A stretch of 20,651 nt of DNA from Rhizophagus prolifer (GCA_019425655.1 NQWY01000097.1:1-20651), one strand, 5' to 3'; counted from the first letter of the stretch, positions 1 through 10,074 are shown. The notes: generated from the letters alone by a model not told the origin. Made by a program: numbers and translations.

Positions 1-75
1 TTAGAAATAAAAATAAAATGTTTATAAAAACAAACAACGTTTCTTATACTTTATTATATTAATTGTGTAATATTT

Positions 76-147
76 CTGCGGTATACTGTCGATTTTTTTT
101 TTATGCTATAACATTGTGTAATCATGTGGTCGGTATAGTATAAATAG
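76..147 (+). promoter_or_regulatory. Promoter of the F-box gene
   Basis: Three elements lie in order upstream of the F-box start codon: CTGCGGTATA at 76-85, TAATCATGTG (an E-box-like CATGTG) at 119-128, and the TATA box TATAAATAG at 139-147. The TATA box is 84 nt from the ATG, a normal distance for a fungal promoter with a short 5' leader. The same three words recur in the same order at 3302-3382, which supports treating them as a promoter module. Use in transcription is inferred. Confidence 0.55.
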
Positions 148-230
148 ATTTAGTTTTTTTTAACAAGCCCATATTTCATAAAACCAATTAAATTCTTTAA
201 ATATTTCAATTTTTTATCTCAATTTTTATC

Positions 231-1736
231 ATGAAACTTCCAGAAGATTGTATTAGAGAAATCTTGGAACATCTTTCGGAAGATAAAAGAACATTATATA
301 CGTGTTTAATTACAAATAGAACATATTGTCAATTTGTTATACCAATATTATGGAGAAATCCATGGCCGACATTTAATTCATTAACAAACGATTTAGAAAG
401 AATTTATTGGAAAATTCTTGGTAAAACAATAATTAAATGTTTATCATTAGAAACAAAACAAAACCTTTCGAAACAATTCCAAATTAATTTAAATCCTTCA
501 TTATTACAAGAACCTTTATTCAATTATGTTTCATATATTCAAGTAATTCCAGTTGGAATTATTAATCAATTAATAAGGAATAATTTTGAACAAGTAATAA
601 ATTATAATGGAGAACAATTAGAACAAATGTTAAACAAAGAATTTTGGGCATTATTCATTAAACAATGTAAAGTTAAATCTCTTGAAATACCAAATTTTAA
701 TATTTTTGAATATCCAGAATCAAAAATTTATTTATCTTCACTTTCTATTTTAAAAATTTTTATAACTTACCCTAAAGAAATGATTGTTGAATTATCAAAA
801 AATGTTCATACTTTAAAACGTATTGAAATTTTTTTAATTTATATATATGAAGATACAAATAATGATATTGAAAATTTAATTATTTCACAAAAAAATTTAA
901 AAGAAATAAATTTTATGTTCATCGCTGGACAAAAATTTATTTTTAATAATAAAAAATCTATTGAATATCTTTCAAATTCTTTAAAAATTCTTGAACTTTG
1001 TAGTTGTATTTGTTTATCTGCTAATATTATTTCTTCTTTTATTAATTTAACTGAATTAAAAATTTTTTATCATACTAGTTTATATCATGAAGAAGGTATT
1101 AAAATTTTATCTGATGTTTTTTTACCAAAACTTGAAATTCTTTCTTTAGTAAATGTTAAAGGTGAACATTTATCAATTTTTACTAAATTAATAGAGAATA
1201 CTAAAGGTTCTCTTAAAATTCTTTATATTCATATTCAAAAAATTGAACATTATCTTAATGTTATAAAATCAACTTGTCCTAATATTGAAGTTTTACCTAT
1301 TTGGTTAATTTCTGTAATTTATTTAAAAAATTTTGAAGATTTATTAATTTCTTGTCCAAAAATTAGAAAAATTATTATTCATTTTAAATCAATTCCTACT
1401 TCAAATAATTTTATACCAATTGATACTGTTTTAGCTAAACCAATTTTAATTTTATTAACTTTAAAATCTTCTATCCTTTTAAATAATATTCATTTAATTG
1501 GTAGATGGAGTTTTTCAAGTTTAGATTTACAAGAATTTTTTGAATTATGGAAAGAAATGAAAAGAAAACCTTTAAAATTTGTTTTTAATAATAATATTTA
1601 TTCTCATTATATTATTAGAGTATGTGAATATTATCATCAACAAGGTGTTATTAAAAAAGGTACAATCAATTATACAACACCATGTACCTATTATGATGAT
1701 GTACGTACTACTACGATGGATATATTATCTATGTAG
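231..1736 (+). CDS. F-box protein with leucine-rich C-terminal region
   Basis: This is a 501-residue protein in one uninterrupted exon. The first 45 residues fit an F-box: MKLPEDCIREILEHL opens the motif, followed by a Cys/Tyr-rich middle and VIPILWRNPW. The F-box binds Skp1 and makes the protein a substrate adaptor of an SCF ubiquitin ligase, acting in cytosol or nucleus. The rest is rich in Leu/Ile/Asn with irregular LxxLxL spacing (for example around residues 240-345, LKILELCSC, LTELKIF, LEILSLVNV), typical of degenerate leucine-rich repeats that bind the target. No membrane segment or signal peptide is seen. ATG 231 is the first ATG after the TATA box. The intronless layout and length match the large expanded F-box family of Rhizophagus, many of unknown target. 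The F-box call is firm; the substrate cannot be read from sequence. Confidence 0.88.
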   Translation: MKLPEDCIREILEHLSEDKRTLYTCLITNRTYCQFVIPILWRNPWPTFNSLTNDLERIYWKILGKTIIKCLSLETKQNLSKQFQINLNPSLLQEPLFNYVSYIQVIPVGIINQLIRNNFEQVINYNGEQLEQMLNKEFWALFIKQCKVKSLEIPNFNIFEYPESKIYLSSLSILKIFITYPKEMIVELSKNVHTLKRIEIFLIYIYEDTNNDIENLIISQKNLKEINFMFIAGQKFIFNNKKSIEYLSNSLKILELCSCICLSANIISSFINLTELKIFYHTSLYHEEGIKILSDVFLPKLEILSLVNVKGEHLSIFTKLIENTKGSLKILYIHIQKIEHYLNVIKSTCPNIEVLPIWLISVIYLKNFEDLLISCPKIRKIIIHFKSIPTSNNFIPIDTVLAKPILILLTLKSSILLNNIHLIGRWSFSSLDLQEFFELWKEMKRKPLKFVFNNNIYSHYIIRVCEYYHQQGVIKKGTINYTTPCTYYDDVRTTTMDILSM

Positions 1737-1813
1737 TTTTTATTATGAGAAATCTTATTGAACTCTGTATATACATTATATTTACCTTTTTTTTTGATAT
1801 AGATTTGATTTCA

Positions 1814-1823
1814 AATAAATAAA
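1814..1823 (+). terminator. Polyadenylation signal of the F-box gene
   Basis: Two overlapping AATAAA hexamers (1814-1819 and 1818-1823) lie about 80 nt after the F-box stop codon, followed by a T-rich run. This is the expected place for 3' end formation. It is a motif-based inference. Confidence 0.45.
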
Positions 1824-3301
1824 ACAATTTTTTTTTTTAAAATAGAACTTGTTTAATCTTAACATTGGTATTTATGAATTTTTTTTTATAACCTGTCAAC
1901 GTTTCGCTCATTAATTGACGTTTAGATTGGTCAGTAGGTTGCCCGATGAATAAAGATTCTAGGTGACCTCCACGGAAGTAGCCGTCCCAAAAGATTTATT
2001 TAAATATATTTATGCATGCATGGATGCTGGCCAAATATTTTAATCGCAAGATATTCCTATGAGTAATTATTTTCTTATTAGGTAATGCAAATTTTTGTCG
2101 AAAATCACCATAATATATTCATTTTAAGTTCCTCGAGCAAGCCGACTTCCGACGAAAGATTATCAGTTGCTGTAAATTCTTCAGCAACCATTCCGTGAAA
2201 AACAAGGTAAACAACGTCTTGTTTGTGATAAATGAGATAAGGTTTCAAGTAAAATGTTTTCGGCAACAGACAATTCCAACTTTCTACCTTCCATTTCTTC
2301 TTCTATTCTCTTTTACATACATTCTTTCTCTTGTGGTATAAGTAGTTGCTCCTCAAGTTGAATTTGGACAAGTCGAAGTAATGGTCTTAGACTCTTAAGT
2401 GTATGATTATGAGAAAGAAACATACATTTTGTTTTAAGAAAAAAATAAAATGTAATATGTGCGGGAAGACGAGAAAAAATATGAAGATAAAGAATTTTTA
2501 GATAACACCTAGTGTTTATTCCGCTAAAAAGTGCATCGAAAATCACGTGATTTGACGCAGCAAATCCTTGATAATTACCGAAGGTCTTTTAGAATACTTC
2601 TAGAATAAAAAGAGATTATTACTACATTACAAAGAAATCAATTAACTTGGAATATTGATTTGATTAAACCTCTGGCTCTTACATATTTAGTATGTCTTAA
2701 TTAAAATGTAACCAGATGCTCACTTTGCTTTAGCGCAATTTATTATAAATAGTTAAGTTAAAAAAAATCCCAGAATGATAATAACTGCAACTTTGACAAA
2801 GAAGTTGGATTAGAACCAGTAAACAGTTCAATATTACAGACCTAGAACATTAAAAAAATGCTATGGTTGACTATCCGAAAGACAAAAGATCTGCTACGTT
2901 CCTAATAAATGAAGTTGTCCGCAACCGTTTGCGGGTTATGAAAGGATCATCAAGTTTTTAAATAAAGTTTTGCTACATTATTACATTTAATTCAAGTTGT
3001 AAAAACTTTACTATAACCAAGAAAATGGACAAATGTCATAGAGGATTCGAATTTGACAAACGATGAGATAATTCTTTTCAATCGACCAGCAATAAACAAA
3101 TTTTTTAGTGATGTATTGTAAATTATCATTCATTGCACGAAATGTGAACGGCACATACTTGTTACTACATGGATATCGGGGAATAACTAAAATATTCACT
3201 GACGCTATACATATGGAAGATATCCATGGCTTATCTCATTGTGCCGTATGACGTATACACCGGATTTTAACATAACCATGTATGTCACGGGAAAAATTTT
3301 A
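1824..3301. other. AT-rich intergenic region without a recognisable gene
   Basis: I read both strands and see only short unconvincing open frames, including minus-strand frames of 62-77 codons that resemble no family. A perfect palindrome AAATCACGTGATTT at 2540-2553 contains a CACGTG E-box core. The stretch around 1890-2010 is less AT-rich than its surroundings and may be a decayed repeat or gene, but I cannot assign it. A TATAAATAG word also occurs near 2745 with no good frame after it. Confidence 0.5.
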
Positions 3302-3382
3302 CTGCGGTATAGAAAACCAAGTATAATCATGTGATTAAGGGGCTTAATATTTAAGCTCCCAAAAAAAAAATTATATAAATAG
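3302..3382 (+). promoter_or_regulatory. Promoter-like module matching the F-box promoter
   Basis: CTGCGGTATA (3302-3311), TAATCATGTG (3324-3333) and TATAAATAG (3374-3382) occur in the same order as in front of the F-box gene, with different spacing (22 and 50 nt between starts, against 43 and 20). The first ATG downstream is at 3420, only 38 nt after the TATA word, so any transcript would have a very short leader or start at a later ATG. The three-part match is seen directly; promoter function is inferred. Confidence 0.45.
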
Positions 3383-3419
3383 CGGCTACTTAAATAGATT
3401 ATAAACACAAGATTTAATA

Positions 3420-4249
3420 ATGTTAGAAGAAAAAGTTACTGTAATTCTTCTGATAAATATTTCAGATTACAGGTTATTCTTGAATCCAAAGATTCATCGA
3501 GATTTAAGCAAAATTAATAAATGTTAGATAAAGTTTTCTCATTTGCATCAGGCTGCACTATCCTTCGCTTTTATGATTTGCCGCTTGGAGACCAAATATG
3601 TGTTAGTCATACGGTGATGGAGTTAAAGAATTATAGAATTTTAATTTTGTGCTTACGCCATGTCTATGGTCTTTATGGGTTCGAGAATTTCCTACATATT
3701 TTATTTTATAGTTTTATCTAATTGACTTGAATCATCAGTTTATATATGTTCGGCTTGTTGATGGCCTCAGGTTCATCTGTGCTTTGCTTTATTATAAATA
3801 TTGGAAAATATTTTTGATACCTATAGGAACAGATGTTATCAAAATATCAAAAAGGTATGTTAATTACACAACAATACCATTGTTCTTTTATCGTTACCAA
3901 ATAATGAACGGTTCAACAGTTGAAATGACGTTCGCATTAAAACATTTTCACAACCACAAATATAATAATCGGTATAAAAATCTCATCATCTCGTTAGGAC
4001 TCACGCTAGACAAAAACATACAAATGTACCTGGAAATATCGTTAGAAAAAGTCAAGCGGTTTGATAACTTGCAAGACGGATGTAGAAGGATCAAAATTGA
4101 TACAGATCTTTACTTTCGTAGTCAAGTTCAACATGAAGATTACAATTCAACCTTCATGGCAAAAACCTTTTAATTACACAAGATGGATACTACTTGTTCG
4201 TGTTAAAAGTAAGATATCGACTTTTCTTACAGATCAGAAGGTTGTTTAA
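3420..4249 (+). pseudogene. Unrecognised, probably disrupted coding locus
   Basis: Behind the promoter-like module lie several overlapping plus-strand open stretches in different frames: 35 codons from ATG 3420, 66 codons from ATG 3521 to 3721, about 150 codons without a stop from 3712 to 4173 (no ATG near its start), and 62 codons from 4061. The codons at 3521-3700 and 3900-4170 are richer in G and C than the flanking DNA, as coding DNA often is here. I recognise no domain. No convincing set of GT-AG introns joins the pieces into one protein. It could be a decayed gene, a fast-evolving orphan with introns I cannot place, or chance. No function is proposed. Confidence 0.25.
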
Positions 4250-5650
4250 GAACAATCCTTTTAACAATTTTTCATTAGTAAAAACATGAACCAAATAATT
4301 GGATTTTAACAAAATCAATTACATTTTAATATAATATAACAGATGTTATTGTATGCTTCCCGGCATTTAATTTAGCTTTCCTCAATTTTTCGTCTTCGAT
4401 CGAAAAAAATAGATAAAGTCATAGTATTGAAATAGTTTGAATTTTACAATTATAGGTACTTGAGTTTATTAATGATAAATTAATAAATTAAAAAATCTTT
4501 TTAAAAATGATAGTTAACTCAGAGTTGTAATATAACTCGGTATTTAACATCCCAAACATCTGAACAAAGTACGAGATTCAAGAATTTTACATGCTAAGAT
4601 TTATTGTAATCATTTTTCTCATGCATTTACGAGATTAGGGGAATTTACTATTTAAAGAAACAAACCTCATTTTAAATAATGACAATAACATGTCATACTC
4701 CTTGTAATGTTGATACATTTAAGAAGAGTATGAAAATTTAAGAAAATGACATCAAAATTTGTAACGTCCTTCCTTATGCTAATGTATGGTGAGCACGTTT
4801 TAAACTTTCTTATCGTGTTATTTTGGTATTGTCTACCTACAGTTAGTGTGTAGCGACTTGGACCTTTAAATTGTAAATTATAAAAATTTCACGTCACTAA
4901 TTCTTTACATCATAATACACTAAAAATTATGATTTTTACACTAAATATAAAACTTATACTATAAATAATTACAAATCTAAAAATAACATATAACTAATAA
5001 ACTAATAGATGCACTATCAAAGATTATCAATAATAACAAATAAAATTCCTGATAGTAAAAAAACTTAGAATCATGACAATGGATGAATTTATAATATTTA
5101 TTATATATAAATAAAACAAACGTTTTGACATCTTTAAAAAATAAAATTAAACAAAGATGTGTTTATTATGTGCTTTAGAAGAATATCTAATGATCTTAAT
5201 TTATACTTGGATAATTACGATTAAATATTTTAAGTATTTAATAACCAAACACTATCATTTTAATTAATCATCTACTATGCGAGAATAATTTGCCCAAACA
5301 TTCTACATGATGCAATTCCGCCCATTTCGGCGGAAAAATTTAAATTCGGTCGGTCATTTAGATATGAAATTTTAATTGGTTTGGAATTGGTGGGATGATG
5401 AGTTGCCGATATCGTCATCTGCAAAGGGACACTTTGACAGCCATAAATCTAATCCAACAATAGTACAGATTTATTTTAGTAATTTATTTTCTTCACACGT
5501 GAATCTTTACTAAAAAGAAAAATACCAATGACTCATTCTATTATTGATAGACAATAAGCAATATAGGGGATCGTCCAAATTCACAAATAAACATTATAAA
5601 TCGTACTTATTTGTGATGTACGAATTCCGAATGTTACATGTAAAAAAAAT
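4250..5650. other. AT-rich intergenic region upstream of the acyl-CoA oxidase gene
   Basis: No credible coding stretch is seen on either strand. The first kilobase is very AT-rich with many in-frame stops. The only conspicuous feature is a short GC-rich dyad at 5316-5335, listed separately. The 5' leader and core promoter of the acyl-CoA oxidase gene must lie at the right end; a TATA-like word (CATATATAG) is at about 5652-5661. Confidence 0.5.
5316..5335. promoter_or_regulatory. GC-rich dyad upstream of the acyl-CoA oxidase gene
   Basis: TTCCGCC and its inverse GGCGGAA flank six bases, giving a perfect 7-bp inverted repeat in otherwise AT-rich DNA about 370 nt before the oxidase ATG. It contains CCG-N10-CGG, the everted triplet layout bound by fungal Zn2Cys6 regulators, a class that includes the fatty-acid-responsive activators of peroxisomal genes. 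The dyad is seen; a regulatory role is inferred and the factor is unknown. Confidence 0.3.
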
Positions 5651-5705
5651 CACATATATAGAAAACAAAAAATAAATTATTAAAATTGAAATTTTGTTTT
5701 TTTTA

Positions 5706-8088
5706 ATGTCATACATAAAAATTCCCTCTAATCTTGTACCATCAGATCCCCAAGGGTCGGATTTATTAGCTTTAGAAAGAGAAAAAGCTACATTTAATGT
5801 TAAAGAGCTTACACTCGCTTTATATGGTTCTAAAGAATTAGAACGTTATAATAGAATTTTAAAAATATTAGAGAATGATCCAGTGTTTAACAAATCGAAT
5901 TTATATTTTATGGGAAGAACCGAGTTATTTAAACATGCCTTGAAAAAAGACAAAAGATTAGTACAACTAATTAAGTATGTATTTTAGACAATACAAATGG
6001 AATATAGAAGAAATTCAAACAGCAGAATTGCTTCTTGATTTACCAGGTCCCGTAAGTATAAATAGAATCCCTTATTGTTTATTTAATTATTATATTAATC
6101 CTTGAATTTTCATTCACAGTATGGCCTTCACAGGACAATGTTCATGCCTACGTTATTTGGTCAAGGATCCGATGAACAAAAGAAAAAATTCCTAATCCCA
6201 GCAATTAAATATGAAATAATTGGGTGTTACGCTCAGACGGAGTTGGGTCATGGATCTAACGTTCAAGGGCTCGAAACAACTGCAACATATATTCCAGAAA
6301 CAGATGAATTCGAAATAAATTCACCACATTTGACTGCATCAAAATGGTGGATCGGTGGTTTAGGACGTACGGCGTAGGTCAATTTATATTGACATATTAT
6401 ATCACGTATTATATCACGTGATCTTTGTATACTGGATACTAATCTTTTTTTGATGTATGTAGTAACCACGCTATCGTTATGGCACAATTAAAGAGCAATG
6501 GAAAGAATTATGGCCCTCATCCATTTATCGTTCAAATTAGAGATTTAGAAACTCATCAACCTTTACCTGGAATTACAATCGGAGATATTGGTCCGAAATT
6601 TGGCTATAATGCTACTGATAATGGATTTATGCTTTTTGACCATGTGAGAATTCCACGCTTTAATATGCTTTCTAAATTCTCACAAATTAAAAAGGGTACG
6701 GGTGAATACATAAGCCCACCAAATGATAAATTATCTTATGGTACAATGCTTTTTGTTCGTGCAATGATTGTTACAAATGTTCGAATTTCACTTGCACGTG
6801 CTGCAACGATCGCGGTTCGTTATTCGGCTGTACGAAGTCAATTTGTCGACAAGGACAATCCAAAAAAATTGGAAGATGGGTGAGTATACATATAAAAGGG
6901 TCTTTGTTAACACGTAATTCTATATGATTTAGACGTATAATAGAAACTTCAGTGCTTGATTATACAATGCAACAATATAGATTATTCCCAGTAATCGCTC
7001 AAGCTTATGCATGTTTCTTCACAGCAAAAGCCATGTTTGACATGTATACGAAATACCTTAAACAGAGTTCCGAAGGTGATTTTTCTCTGTTAGCAGACTT
7101 ACACGCTTCAAGTTCTGGATTAAAATCCTTAACTACCACAATGGCAGTAGATTCAATTGAAGATTGTAGAAGGGCGTGTGGTGGTCACGGTTATTCAAAT
7201 TTTAGCGGATTCGTCACATTTTACCAAAATTATTTGCCAAATACAACTTGGGAAGGTGATAACTATATCTTGACACATCAAACTGCTCGTTATGTAAGTA
7301 AAAAATTTAATAATTTTTCTTTTTTCAAATTGTTTTACCGATTTTTTTTTCTTATTTAGCTTTTAAAAACCTTCCGAGAAGTGGTGTCAAGTAAAAATCC
7401 TGAAGTATATGCCTCTCAATCAAAAAAAAATCCAACAATAACTTACATACTTGATTATATTAATAATCCAAATCTTGTTTGTAACGCAAAAACTTCATTG
7501 GATTTTAAAAATTATGAACTTCAGTTAAGGGCATTTGGACATCGGGCGGCACACTTAATTGCAAATGCAGTCGATCAAATCGATAATCAAAAGAAAACAT
7601 GGAATTCAATGTTGGTCGAAGTAAATAGGATCTCTCGCGCTCATTGTCAATACCTTTTAGTAAAAAATTTTATAACAGCAATTCAAGAGCAACCACAGCC
7701 AATTGAAGACGAAAAGTTGCGTATATTACATAATAGCCCAGCATTAAAAAAAGTTATGGAGTCAGTATGTAATTTATTTGTATTATATACTATGGAAAAA
7801 GAAATTGGGGAATTCTTCGAATGCAGATTTATAAGAGATTCTGAAGCTAAGTTACTTAGGTCACAGGTATACGATTTGCTAAAAGAAATAAGGCCAAATG
7901 CTGTGAGTTTGGTTGATGCATTTTACATACCGGAATTTTCCTTGCAATCAGCTCTTGGAAGATACGACGGAAAAGTTTACGAAAGTATGATTGAGTGGGC
8001 TTCTAAAGAACCCTTGAATGGAATCACTTTAGATATTAATCCTAATAGCGAAGTTTTATTTAGAAACGAGAATAAAGCTAAACTTTAA
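5706..8088 (+). CDS. POX1: Peroxisomal acyl-CoA oxidase, six exons
   Basis: FAD enzyme that oxidises acyl-CoA to trans-2-enoyl-CoA and H2O2, the first step of peroxisomal beta-oxidation. Exons: 5706-5974, 5988-6051, 6120-6373, 6463-6879, 6933-7293, 7360-8088, total 2094 nt, 697 residues, a usual length. Introns 2-5 are 68, 89, 53 and 66 nt with GT-AG ends; intron 3 has a TACTAAT branch site at 6437-6443. Family motifs: [12 protein letters not shown] (147-158), KWWIGGLG (186-193), CGGHGY (417-422), and TTWEGDN with Glu442 as the likely catalytic base by position. The C-terminus is AKL, a type 1 peroxisomal signal. The start is ATG 5706; upstream in-frame codons lack an ATG. Oddity: the join of exons 1 and 2 ([14 protein letters not shown]) needs removal of only 13 nt (5975-5987), otherwise a TAG ends the frame after 93 residues. 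Identity is firm; whether the gene makes full-length protein depends on that segment. Confidence 0.9.
6374..6462 (+). other. Oxidase intron 3 with a tandem duplication and E-box palindrome
   Basis: The 12-mer TATTATATCACG occurs twice back to back (6395-6406 and 6407-6418), and the second copy runs into the palindrome ATCACGTGAT (about 6413-6422). The intron has GTAGGT at its donor, TACTAAT as branch site and TGTAG as acceptor. The repeats are seen directly; whether the CACGTG core binds a factor is unknown. Confidence 0.6.
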
Positions 8089-8408
8089 AAAAAAACATAG
8101 AAATATATTTAAAGTGATAAAGAATTAATGTTTGTTTTATTAGTGGTAAATCAAGATCTTGTTCTTATTAGAAACTTCCACTTTAAACAAACTCAAATTC
8201 TTATTATAAATATTAAAAAATTTCAATAATATATTAAACGATATCCTTGATAATTTTATGATTAAACTTCCAACTATAAATATATCCGTTTCAATTTACT
8301 AGAAACATAATAAAAAAATGAATATTATTTTTTCTGTTACTTCAATAGATATATTTAAATATTATTACCTTCGGAGATTTATGATAATAATAAAAATCGC
8401 GACATCGA
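8089..8408. other. 3' flank of the acyl-CoA oxidase gene
   Basis: AT-rich DNA with no open frame of note. An AATAAA overlaps the last codons of the oxidase (8071-8076), so the 3' end may form soon after the stop. The left edge of the triplicated SDR unit begins at about 8409. Confidence 0.4.
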
Positions 8409-8498
8409 TCAAAAAAATGCAATTTATGTCACGTGGATACTCGTTTAAATTATATGCGTTATAATAGACAACTTTAAGTGATATTCTCGAAGGTAAAC

Positions 8499-8720
8499 AT
8501 GCCCATTAGACTATCCGGTTTATTTCGGCAAACTTCTTTAATTACAACCCCAATTATTGACGTTCAATTACCGACATTCAAATATGATGATCCCGCAATT
8601 TTGGAACAAAGTGGTGCATATCTGTATTCTATAAACGATCAACTAGGACTAAAATTTTTCTTACTAAATATAAATGATCCGTGGTCAAAATTTCCAATAA
8701 TATTTAACGAATTTCATTAA
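8499..8720 (+). pseudogene. Orphan 5' exon or gene fragment, open only in unit 1
   Basis: ATG 8499 opens a 73-codon frame. The first 18 residues (MPIRLSGLFRQTSLITTP) are basic and hydroxylated, like a mitochondrial presequence. They are followed by VQLPTFKYDDPAILEQ, which faintly recalls the N-terminus of glutaryl-CoA and related acyl-CoA dehydrogenases; that resemblance is weak. Nothing downstream continues the protein. Matching DNA exists in unit 2 (about 12118-12370) and unit 3 (about 14826-15000), but the frame is not open there: shared words are TCAAATATGATGATC and TTTTGGAACAAAG. From about residue 33 on, the unit 1 frame runs through this shared repeat DNA, so the last half may not be true protein. 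Most likely a truncated gene 5' end carried along when the unit was duplicated. Confidence 0.35.
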
Positions 8721-9063
8721 GGTTCCAGTTGCATGTTGGCACTTGGCTGTTTGGCCATCGGCCGTAGCCAAATTGCCAATACCGCTCTAAAAAATCTTGT
8801 TCTTTCTCAAGTACAAAATATAGTTTCTTAAATTAGTTTCCTTTATTGTACTTGTTCTAAAACTTGTTATTAATACTCCTCTTAACAGTAATTAATTGCG
8901 TTTAAAATGTTATTAATAGAATTTGGGTAAATCGACCAACCAATCAAAATAAAATAATATATGTATAATCAAGAAACATAATTACATATCAATGTAAATA
9001 AATGCAATACCTATTTATTATCAATTAATGGTAAAAATATATACGTACACATATGCAATATAA

Positions 9064-10074
9064 CTAAGCATATTTTTTTACAAAATCATCTTTCTCAGTT
9101 GTTGAACTAATTTCAATAACTTCACCTTTAAGGTTACTTTTAGCTATTGTAGGAAAAATGGAACCAAATTTTGAAGAACAAGTAAATTTATCAGAATTTT
9201 CAGAAATTTTTCCTTCAGAAACAAGTTTTTTATAAGTATCATCATCTTTAATAAGATATTTAATTAAAAGCTCATTAAATTTAACCGCATTATTTCTTGT
9301 TTCATATCGAGCAACTCTGCTGATACCGTATAAAGTATTCTGAGAGATTCCTGTAATACCCGATGGTATTTTATCGGGACCAATTTCATCGACAAGGCCA
9401 CTACCTCCTGTAACTAAAGTGTAACTAGATCCAGGTTTATTCAAAAGGAATGGGATAAAATTCCTATACGTGACTAATTTTTTTTTTTATAAAATTAATT
9501 AAAAAGAAACCATTTTAAATTCTAATTTTTTTTAAAAAAAAATAACTTACCAAAATGAGGGGTGATGTTGGCATTCAAAACTTCATTCCATTGTTCAATC
9601 GTAATATCATAAAAATGACCAAACTCCCAATATGGTCCAGAACTAGAAATTACGTGATCAATTTCAGGCAAAGTTTTTTCACGAATTTGATTCGCAACTT
9701 TACTAAATTCTTGATCATTTGAGATATCGACTGTAATTGGAATTAATTTTTTGGTGGGAACTGAATTTTCTTGTAACTTTGCCGTTAATTTGTCTAATGA
9801 TGCTTTGGAACGAGACGTTGCAATTACATTTGCCCCTAAATTTAATGACTTATTATTAGCTTCTTCCGTTAGATATAATCAATTTCTATGCAATATGTGA
9901 CGGAAAATACCTTGTTCCAGGAATTCTTTAACCGCGGAAAATCCAACGTTTCCTAATTAATATATATACAAAATATATATAATTCATTTTTAGAGAAATT
10001 TAGCTTAAATAGCGTAAATATAACGTACCTGTAGCACCAGTTATAAAAACTTTTACGAGAATTAAATTTCTCAT
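9064..10074 (-). CDS. Short-chain dehydrogenase/reductase, copy 1
   Basis: NAD(P)-dependent SDR-fold protein. Minus-strand exons: 10074-10029, 9952-9911, 9835-9551, 9473-9064 (783 nt, 260 residues), with GT-AG introns of 76, 75 and 77 nt. Motifs: the glycine-rich nucleotide loop (TGATGNVG, ending at about residue 19), VDIS, ISSSG in place of the usual NNAG, N-x-NITPHF with the tetrad Asn, TGGSG with the likely active Ser, and LYGISR, where Tyr-x3-Lys has become Tyr-x3-Arg. Only this copy has a changed start: MRNLILVKVFITG instead of MAFNGKTxLxTG, so exon 1 is 46 nt rather than 43. The frame remains open and splice sites are intact. Relation to copies 2 and 3 is closest in the middle of exon 3. 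Substrate unknown; catalysis uncertain because of the Arg. Confidence 0.8.

Noticed and set aside
2313-2546. Minus-strand 77-codon frame in the intergenic region
   Set aside because: No recognisable domain, no promoter words, low-complexity surroundings.
3011-3408. Two minus-strand frames of 62 and 67 codons
   Set aside because: Short, unrecognised, and the second overlaps the promoter-like module on the other strand.
5694-5705. Oxidase start four codons upstream
   Set aside because: The codon at 5694 is TTG; ATG 5706 is the first proper start.
5975-6119. Splicing from the 5975 donor to the 6119 acceptor, skipping exon 2
   Set aside because: It would join exon 1 to exon 3 out of frame and drop the conserved [18 protein letters not shown] part.
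6263-6487. Minus-strand 74-codon frame
   Set aside because: Shadow of oxidase exon 3 and intron 3.
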